Assembly: GCF_015100155.1 (NCBI RefSeq)
Contig: NZ_JACKZA010000005.1
Coordinates: 124,001 to 188,000 of the forward strand
Direction of reading: 5' to 3'
Length of the DNA stretch: 64,000 bases
Source: Acidithiobacillus sp. HP-2
GTDB taxonomy: Bacteria; Pseudomonadota; Gammaproteobacteria; Acidithiobacillales; Acidithiobacillaceae
In this document: one piece after another, positions 57,212 to 64,000 of the stretch
Layout of the letters: each line of letters opens with the position of its first letter
How positions within the stretch are numbered: position 1 is the first letter of the stretch
Position numbers and translations under genes: made by a program
Notes under the pieces: model-generated
Told to the model about the DNA's origin: nothing
Databases searched by the model: none
Seen by the model: only the letters and a program-made list of their open reading frames with translations

Positions 57212-60200
57212 TGGATGTTCTCGGGCAGGCCGAATATCTCGGGATAAGTGGCGAATTGGATCGACCATTGGGCCGGATCCGCGAAGTCCAACACCTGCCA
57301 GCCCTTGTCGCCGAGTACCCTATGCAGATCGGGGCTGAGAGGCGTCAGAAAGACCAAGGCACGGGCGGCGACATACTGAGCGCTAGCGATGGCGGCGCCT
57401 TGCTGGACGGGAACGTCAGTGGCGTCGGGCATGCGGAAACCGGATTGGGTCACGGCCTGCAACCATTGCGCGGCTAAACTCTGGTCGGGGGCATGCGGTT
57501 GCAATGAAGCAACTGCCGGTGCCGCGCTGGAAGGCGTCAGATGCACCTCGGCATTGGCCAGCGCCACCAGCAGTTTCAGGGCATCGGTGTTGCGGCGATT
57601 GATGTTTTCGTGGTCCGGCTGGTTGAAATAGGACAATAAGCACTGGTAGCAGCCTGCCTCGCAGACGTGTTTGTCCGTCGCCTCCAGCGCTTCGAACTGC
57701 CAGGGACCGTCTTCCGGTTTGCCGTAGTGCATCATCTGCAAGGCAGCGCCGGCGACTTCCCGGAGGCTGGCGGGTTCGCTGACCAGACGCGTCAGCACCC
57801 CGGCACCGCCCTCGGCGGCTTCGTAAAACATCAAGGCGCGGCGTTCGTCGCTTTTGGGCAGGGGCTCGGCCACCAGTTCGGCTTCTTCGATCTGGAAGGT
57901 CATTTCGATGCCCCGCTTCAGGGCAGCCTGGAGGGTGGCCATGGCCTCCAAGGAAAGCGCCTGTGCCGGAGCCAGGATCAGCAGGTTCCGATGATCTTCG
58001 ACAAAGGGCACGATACGCTGATTGGGCACTTTGTCGAGCAGGCCGTCTTCCTTTTCCGGGCTTTCATCGGATGCATTGGGATCATCCTGCTTGCTCCAGG
58101 TGCCGGTAATGGGGTTGATATAGAAACCCAGTTGCGCTTTGTTCTTGCGCCGCCGCCAGCCGCGATTGATGCGCCACAGGCGGGCGGCGGGGGCGTAGGT
58201 GAGTTCAGCCAGCACTTCGTCGCTATTGCGCACGGCGGCCTTGCGTTTCTGGATGACGCCGTCGGGACCGGGCAGGAAGCGGTAGGTGCTTTGCAGCTCA
58301 AACCCCTGCCGCTGACGGTCTTCGTCATTGATGGAAATACGCTCCACCGCCACCGTTTCCACGGTTTCTATACGATAGAGCTCTCGCACCCAGTCGTGTT
58401 CCGTCAGTAGGGCATCACAGTTTTCACAGCGGTTGACCAGAGGGTCGCTGCCGCCAGGGGTCCCCAGGTGGCCATACCCGCACTGGCTGCAGACCAGGGA
58501 AGAGATGGTGGCCAACTGGCTGTTGCCGGAAATGTGATCCGCCGAGCCGACGTTGAGCTTGGCCCGCACCACGCGATACATGCGGCCCTGATGATAAATG
58601 AGGCTGCGCGGGCCGAACTCCGAGAGCCCTAGAAAACGCGGGCGGCTGACCATGCTGCCTTCGTCCTCCCTCCCACTCATCGTGTTGCCGCCAGTGGCAG
58701 GAATCCAGGCCATCAGGGGTAGACGCGGGAAGTTGTAGCCAGGCAGAAAGCCTTGGCTGGCCAGGTAACGATAGGTGTAGAAGTCAGCGTTCTGGGTGTT
58801 ACCCGTTTTGAGCAGGACCGCATATTGCCGGGCGGCGTCCCCATAGCGGCGCTGGGCATTCTGTCGCTCGCCGTGGGAAGCGGTGTGGCTCTTGACGATC
58901 TGATCGGCCAAGTTCATCTGCGTGCGAGTCGAATTAAAGAGATCCCGCCAGCGCTGTAACGCCCCGGAGAAACGCTGGGGCGCCGTGGCGATGACTTTTT
59001 GCACATAATCCGGGGAGAACCAGTCGCTGTCCTGTAACTCATCGTGGAGTTGGTCGATGACCCGCGCGGCGCTCTCCTGAGCGCGGTCTTGAACGGTGAT
59101 GTTGCCGAGGCAGTCCTGATAATGCGGTTTCAGTGGTTTGTCCTGCAGGTCGAGATCCAGCAGTTCGTTGATGCCGGAAGGGAGGTCTATTTCCGCGCAG
59201 GCCAGCCAGACCGCATGCAGATGGCTCTCCACCAGGTCGCGATTGGCCAGATCAAGGGTGGGCGACTTGACAACGCCATGAACCATCTCGTTGGCATGGT
59301 GGAAAAACCACTGATCGTGGGGGCTCTGGGCGGCGCAGTAGGTGATGACCAGCGCCTGCTGGCCAGAGCGGCCGGCACGACCGCTGCGCTGGGCATAATT
59401 GGCGGGGGTGGGCGGCACATTGCGCAGATACACCGTATTGAGGGCCGAAATATCGACGCCCAGTTCCATGGTGGGGGAGCAGAACATGACCGGTAAGCGC
59501 TCCAGCGGCGCCTCATGGGCGGGATTGCTGGCCCAGTCGTGGCGGTCTTTTTCGGTGTAGCGGAAGCGCTGTTCCAGCAACTGGCGGCGTGCGGAATCCA
59601 CTTGCGCGGTATGCTCCTGCGCCTCGAAGGCGAAGAGCGGGTGTTCCGGCTGACGCAGGAGATTGGCGATGTTGAGATAAAGCTGGCGGAAAAAGGCATT
59701 GGACTGGCGCTTGTCGGTGTCCGCCTCGTCGGCCGTCAGGCACCAGTCGAGAGCACCCGCGTTCAGTCGCCAGCCCACCAGATGGTTTTCCACGGGATGC
59801 TTCTGCACATAACCATAGAGGTTGGCGGCCTGGAGCATCGCTTCGATCAGCGCGGCCAATTCGGTGTCTTTCCACTGGGCTACCTGACCGGCCCAGGCGC
59901 TGTCTTTCCAGAAAGTGGCATTTTTGACCCGACGGAGCAGCCGGGAACGTGGTCCGCCGCTGATCAGGTGGTCGGTGCGGGCTTTCCCCTTATGCTCCGG
60001 TCGCTTGCCAAAAATCAAAGATTTCGCCGTTTCCAGTGATTCGTCGGCGGCGAACGCCCAGCGGTCATTGAGGGTGGTGAAGGCACTGTTTCGGGCCTTG
60101 TCCTGTTCGACAGCATCCAGATAACGGCTTTCCAGGCAGAGGCTACGACGCATCATGTCAAAGACCATCTGACAGAGCGCCGCGCGATGCGGTCCACTGA

Positions 60201-62511
60201 GAGCGGACAGCTTGGTGTTCTGAGCAAAGAGGCTATCTGCGGCGCTGAATTCGTCCAATCCGCGATAACGGATGTCGATCAGGCCGAGCTGATCGAGATT
60301 GGGATTGTTGAACCGCCAGCCCCGGCGCAGATCGCGGAGCAGCCGGTAACCGATGACGAAGCGCAGTGTTCTTTGCGCTTCCTGCCGTGCCAAGCCCATG
60401 AGTTTGGGGTTGCGCAGATATTCGACCAGCGTGGCCTCATTGATCTGGTCAAATCCCAGGGCTTTGAATACGGCATCGGCCAGTTGTTCCTCGTTGAGCA
60501 GGCCGCTGCCATTTTGCAGTGCGCCGATGAGACCGGACCGCAGCGTCAGCAAAAAAATGAAGTCGTTGAAGTGTCCCGCCTGTAAAGCGGCGTCCTGCCG
60601 GTTGTCCGTAAACCCCAGCAGCTTGCGCGGGTCGGCGCGACCGGCCAAAGGCTCAGGAGCACTGAAGAGCAAACGGAGGGCGCTGAGGGTGAGCATGGTG
60701 GTGGCCGAGGAGCGGCCCTCACCGGAAAGACTGGCGAGGCGGTTAATGTCCTTGCCGTGGGCCTCATGGACCTGACCGCATTTGAGGCAAAAGCGGAATT
60801 TGCCGGGGATGAGCCAGTAACGCTCCCCACGCCCTTCCTGTCCCTGGGCATTGACGCGCACCGGTTTCGGGATCGCCTTTTTGTAGTTTTGCCGGACCTT
60901 CACCTCGTCACGGGTGAAATCCAGCCAGCTTTCTGGCAGATCCTCCAGGTGACCTTGGTATTGCTGATCGTCGCGGATCGGGCAAAGAAAGCCATAGGCG
61001 GTATCTTCATTGTCGTCGGTGGTGATGTCGTCAATTTCGCGGGGCCGATAGCCTGCTGAATCATTTTTGGCATGCCAGATCGGGTGGTATTCCTGACCGC
61101 AGTCCCGGCAAAAATGCGCCGGATAGAGTTCCACCCCTTCCGTTTGCCGACCGGGGGCGAAGCGCTGGGCGTCGAGGGTGACGTAGCGGGTACCGGGGGC
61201 TTCCAACAATGTAGTGAGCACCTTGCCGGGGCCGCTGATGAACTGATGCAGTTTGAAGGCGAAAGGGGGGCGTCCCTGGGGCGTGTGGATCTCATGGGCG
61301 GCCAGCAGGAAGCGCTGCAATGCGCTACGGCTCTCTTCCACGGAACAGCCGCTGTCTGCCGCCAGTTTTTCACTGGCCGTTTTGACATTCATGGGTTGTG
61401 CGGGGCGCGGGGGTTCGTTTTCACGCAGTTCGATACCCAGATTCAGTTCCACCCAAATGGCCAGAGGATCTGCCTGAAAAGCGGGGAAATCGTTCCAGGC
61501 ATGGTGTTCCCGGCGGATGGCAGCAGGCAATGTGGCTTGAATGGCGACGACGTCCTTGAGGGGGTCCGTCACCCGTTCCAGTGTTTCACCAATCACGTCA
61601 TGCCCTGATATCCGTGTGCCAAAAAGCTTGCTGGCCACGGTGGCTACGGTGTTGTTGCGATCTGCCTGGGCGTCCATGCTGGACATGGTGGCGGAAGTGC
61701 CTATGCACACGAGGTGCTGGGCCTGCAGGCGTTCACGCAGACGGCGCACCAACAGCGCCACGTCAGCGCCCTGACGCCCTCGATAGGTGTGCAGCTCATC
61801 AAGAATCAGAAACTCCAGCCCATGGCAATGTTCGACGACGCGGCGGTCGTCCTCATCAAAACGGGTGAGGATGAGTTCCAGCATCATGAAGTTGGTGAGG
61901 AGAATATCAGGCGGGTTGTCCGCTATGTTTTGGCGTTCAGCAGAGGATTCTTGTCCAGTGTACCGGGCGACGGTAAAGGGCTGCTGGTCGGCGGCATAAC
62001 CGTACAGGAATTTGTGGAGTTCTTCCAATTGGCTGTTGGCAAGCGCGTTCATGGGATAGATGACGATGGCACGGGTGCGTGCAGGCGTGTTTTCCTCTTC
62101 CGCCTCCTTTTCCTTCAGTATCCGGTCGATGACCGGGACGAAGAAGGAGAGGGATTTACCGGAGCCTGTCCCCGTCGTGACCACATAGCTTTGTCGCTGT
62201 TGGCCTTTGGCCAGCGCTTGCTCTTGATGGATGTAAAGCTGAAGGGGCTGTGGCCGACCTTCCGCTTTGTCCACCTGGAAAATTTCGGCGCAGTCCCGGT
62301 GCAGAAGACCTTCTCTGACCAGTTCCTGGACGGTATGCCCGCGCTTATAGTTGGGGTTGATCTGGATGAGAGGGTCCGGCCAGTAGCGGCCCCGGTCATA
62401 TTCACGCTGCACCGTTTCGCGGATGTCTGCGGCGTCAATACGCGCGAAACTGCGGGAAAAGGTACTATATTCTTCTATGAGTTGTTCACGAAAATTGAAG
62501 ACGTTTTCCAT
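57208..62511 (-). CDS. DUF1998-containing DEAD/DEAH helicase (DISARM-like large subunit)
   Basis: A 1767-residue superfamily 2 helicase. TGTGSGKS lies at about 112, LILDELHTYRGRQGAD (Walker B, DELH) at about 236, GTSATM after it, and QRSGRAGRSGQ (motif VI) near 1045. A CSQCGYG...CENCD zinc-binding set is at about 1340, and the DUF1998 signature EAAEGGAGVL...CEAGCYQCLLSYFNQ near 1560-1635. The last about 90 residues (AARALVFLTPLSPDL, GWQVLDF) look like the nuclease-like tail of this family but with its catalytic acids replaced. It appears to combine the roles of separate DrmA and DrmB. First gene of the defence operon. Confidence 0.88.
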   Translation of the reverse strand: MENVFNFREQLIEEYSTFSRSFARIDAADIRETVQREYDRGRYWPDPLIQINPNYKRGHTVQELVREGLLHRDCAEIFQVDKAEGRPQPLQLYIHQEQALAKGQQRQSYVVTTGTGSGKSLSFFVPVIDRILKEKEAEEENTPARTRAIVIYPMNALANSQLEELHKFLYGYAADQQPFTVARYTGQESSAERQNIADNPPDILLTNFMMLELILTRFDEDDRRVVEHCHGLEFLILDELHTYRGRQGADVALLVRRLRERLQAQHLVCIGTSATMSSMDAQADRNNTVATVASKLFGTRISGHDVIGETLERVTDPLKDVVAIQATLPAAIRREHHAWNDFPAFQADPLAIWVELNLGIELRENEPPRPAQPMNVKTASEKLAADSGCSVEESRSALQRFLLAAHEIHTPQGRPPFAFKLHQFISGPGKVLTTLLEAPGTRYVTLDAQRFAPGRQTEGVELYPAHFCRDCGQEYHPIWHAKNDSAGYRPREIDDITTDDNEDTAYGFLCPIRDDQQYQGHLEDLPESWLDFTRDEVKVRQNYKKAIPKPVRVNAQGQEGRGERYWLIPGKFRFCLKCGQVHEAHGKDINRLASLSGEGRSSATTMLTLSALRLLFSAPEPLAGRADPRKLLGFTDNRQDAALQAGHFNDFIFLLTLRSGLIGALQNGSGLLNEEQLADAVFKALGFDQINEATLVEYLRNPKLMGLARQEAQRTLRFVIGYRLLRDLRRGWRFNNPNLDQLGLIDIRYRGLDEFSAADSLFAQNTKLSALSGPHRAALCQMVFDMMRRSLCLESRYLDAVEQDKARNSAFTTLNDRWAFAADESLETAKSLIFGKRPEHKGKARTDHLISGGPRSRLLRRVKNATFWKDSAWAGQVAQWKDTELAALIEAMLQAANLYGYVQKHPVENHLVGWRLNAGALDWCLTADEADTDKRQSNAFFRQLYLNIANLLRQPEHPLFAFEAQEHTAQVDSARRQLLEQRFRYTEKDRHDWASNPAHEAPLERLPVMFCSPTMELGVDISALNTVYLRNVPPTPANYAQRSGRAGRSGQQALVITYCAAQSPHDQWFFHHANEMVHGVVKSPTLDLANRDLVESHLHAVWLACAEIDLPSGINELLDLDLQDKPLKPHYQDCLGNITVQDRAQESAARVIDQLHDELQDSDWFSPDYVQKVIATAPQRFSGALQRWRDLFNSTRTQMNLADQIVKSHTASHGERQNAQRRYGDAARQYAVLLKTGNTQNADFYTYRYLASQGFLPGYNFPRLPLMAWIPATGGNTMSGREDEGSMVSRPRFLGLSEFGPRSLIYHQGRMYRVVRAKLNVGSADHISGNSQLATISSLVCSQCGYGHLGTPGGSDPLVNRCENCDALLTEHDWVRELYRIETVETVAVERISINDEDRQRQGFELQSTYRFLPGPDGVIQKRKAAVRNSDEVLAELTYAPAARLWRINRGWRRRKNKAQLGFYINPITGTWSKQDDPNASDESPEKEDGLLDKVPNQRIVPFVEDHRNLLILAPAQALSLEAMATLQAALKRGIEMTFQIEEAELVAEPLPKSDERRALMFYEAAEGGAGVLTRLVSEPASLREVAGAALQMMHYGKPEDGPWQFEALEATDKHVCEAGCYQCLLSYFNQPDHENINRRNTDALKLLVALANAEVHLTPSSAAPAVASLQPHAPDQSLAAQWLQAVTQSGFRMPDATDVPVQQGAAIASAQYVAARALVFLTPLSPDLHRVLGDKGWQVLDFADPAQWSIQFATYPEIFGLPENIQ

Positions 62512-63302
62512 AGATTACCGTTGTTTGTAGGGTATCCGGACAGCGGCATGAAGGATTATAATGCCAGAAGCCATTCACTGCGTCCTTTTTATCATATCAC
62601 GAGTAGAACATCCCTCTGCTGGACTGTGAGGGGGAGGACCACTGGATGTCAACACTATCAGCCCAAAGGTGCGATTCCATCCTCCCTTACTTTCTTATGC
62701 TGGCCTATCGTAACCTTTATAATTAGGGTGCGAACCGTAAGTTTTCATGTTACATGTGGTTCGCGGGCTATCACTTTAGTCCCTTGATTCAATCCAAGGG
62801 CTTTATCGCCAGTCTATTGCCGATGTTTTTCAGCGCGCCCTGTGATGACCATGGTTCCCTTGTTATCGTTCGAAACTTTGGTGTTCAAGGGTGACTGCAT
62901 GGACCCTTTTGCTTGGCCTATATTGCTTGTCTTTCCTTGTGTCCCCCGGTGTCGTTGATGCTCGCCTTAAGTCTATCCTTAGGTAGCCCCTGTTACTCCT
63001 CATTCATCTGGAAAGATTGTCCCTAATCCTGCGAACCTGCCTTCGGAATATCTCAGACTGTGATTTTGGCGGTGATTACAAAAATCGCAATTTTGTCTCT
63101 ACATATAGGATCTAGAGATCAACTATTTTTTGATCTCTAATAGATCATATTCACGTTTTTTGCTATAGTATTTAGAGATTAATAGGACTGATTTATACCA
63201 GATATTCTCAGGCTGTAGAAAAGCCTAATAATTTGAAATTGAAGGCATTAATAAAATAAAAATGGGTGCAGGTTTCGCGCAAAGAAGAGCTTATGGTTTC
63301 GT
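62512..63302. other. Intergenic region upstream of the defence operon
   Basis: No gene seen on either strand. It must contain the operon's promoter; the first 100 bases upstream of 62511 show no clear -10/-35. The 63060-63260 part is strongly AT-rich. A GC-mixed block (62620-63060) looks like an old insertion but matches no family I recognise. Confidence 0.4.
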
Positions 63303-63960
63303 GCTATAGTGGACCCCAGATTTGAGGCGGTAGTTTAAGCTTGTTGTCTGATCAGGAGGAGACGATGAGCGCACAAAGCGGAAAGCGTACGAAGCGGCCT
63401 TTAAGGGCAAGGTTGGATTAGAGGCGATCCGGGGCCTGAAAACCATCAACGAAATTGCCTAGGAGTTTGTGGGGTACACCCGACGCAAGTCGGGCAATGG
63501 AAGAAGGCTATTCTGGAGCAGGTGGGTACTTTATTTGATGGCAAGCGTGGCCCACAGCCCATTGATGCGCACAGCCACCCGGGGCATTTCTACAGTGAAA
63601 TCGGGCGATTGAAAGTCGAACTGGATTGGCTGAAAAAAAGTCCGGAATGTAACGGTAGAGACGCAGTGGACGTGGATCGTACCGAATCTGTCGATCTCTA
63701 TTCAAAGGCAGTGTCGCCTGGCTGGAGTGGCCCGAGCCACGGTTTACGCGCAGCGACCCGAAAAGCCATTGGACGCAGAGGATAAAGTGCTCATGGATTT
63801 ACTGGATGCCCAATACACAGCAACCCCGTTTCTTTGAAGTCGCTGGATGTAACTCCAACATCTGGGGTTTGGAGTCCATCGCAAGCGTGTGGCTATTCAT
63901 GGACGCACGTCTGCGGCATGCGGCATGCGGGAAGATGAGGTCTACAAGCGGTCTGCAAGA
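63303..63960 (+). pseudogene. Decayed IS3-family element (OrfA and start of OrfB)
   Basis: Starts at the TATAGTGGACCCC end typical of this group. Broken frames read KAYEAAFKGKVGLEAIRGLKTINEIA, a stop, then ILEQVGTLFDGKRGPQP and SEIGRLKVELDWLKK (OrfA leucine-zipper region), then VARATVYAQRP and MDLLDAQY (OrfB N-terminus) with further stops. The end of the element lies beyond or near the window edge. Confidence 0.78.
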
Positions 63961-64000
63961 GGTATTTAATATGATTATGGAGTTATTTTTACTTTTTATG

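Overview
The window looks like chromosome of a chemolithotrophic, acidophilic sulfur oxidiser, most likely Acidithiobacillus or a close relative. The main support is a sulfide:quinone oxidoreductase (SQR) that closely resembles the structurally characterised Acidithiobacillus enzyme and keeps its three redox cysteines. It sits in one operon with a cyanide-insensitive-type cytochrome bd oxidase and an HdeD-like acid-stress membrane protein. The genus call is inference from remembered family features, not from a database search.

Layout. (1) 1-5560: end of a capsule/lipid-linker operon in the style of rkpG/kpsC/kpsS/rkpH (oxoamine synthase, two Kdo-transferase-like proteins, short-chain dehydrogenase, sulfatase-fold membrane enzyme), followed by a decayed manC fragment. 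(2) 5581-27800: three leftward operons and one rightward operon that share one regulatory logic. Each has a sigma-54 (-24/-12) promoter, and TGTTGCAACA-like half-sites or palindromes lie about 75-175 bp upstream of each. The products are a family of secreted Gly/Pro/Trp-rich 'MPWSG' proteins (three clear members plus a longer Pro/Gly/Tyr-rich relative), four proteins sharing one TPR-like domain, a ParA-type ATPase, an RND pump with its adaptor, cydAB-sqr-DUF1641-psiE-hdeD, a divergent three-gene unit with an SCP2-like protein, and a sigma-54 activator encoded at the end of the longest operon. I read this as one regulon for reduced-sulfur oxidation plus an uncharacterised envelope structure, perhaps linked to sulfur globules. 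(3) 27924-29480: DUF1643 and DUF202 genes and a tRNA-Asn with promoter and terminator.

(4) 29487-44000: an accessory region abutting the tRNA. It has an excisionase-like HTH, primase, RepA-like ATPase and TubC_N-domain protein on the minus strand, nested and decayed insertion sequences (IS110 remnant, intact IS1111-like element, IS200-like element, ISL3 remnant), then an AT-rich stretch with a NERD-domain membrane protein, a membrane protein, a secreted peptide, a lipoprotein and a pair of diverged repeats. (5) 43263-62511: a minus-strand defence and stability island. It contains an HNH endonuclease, HigBA, and a long DISARM-like operon: DUF1998 helicase, SNF2 helicase, embedded VapBC, Eco57I/PglX-like methyltransferase, a GHKL ATPase plus tandem phosphoribosyltransferase-like module, DUF3800 and a partner. 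A decayed duplicate of the methyltransferase 3' end next to the DUF3800 gene shows that the GHKL/PRTase module was inserted as a cassette. (6) 62512-64000: non-coding sequence and a decayed IS3-family element.

The most novel items are the sigma-54/TGTTGCAACA regulon tying sulfide respiration to the 'MPWSG'/TPR/ParA families, and the GHKL plus tandem-PRTase cassette inside the DISARM-like operon.
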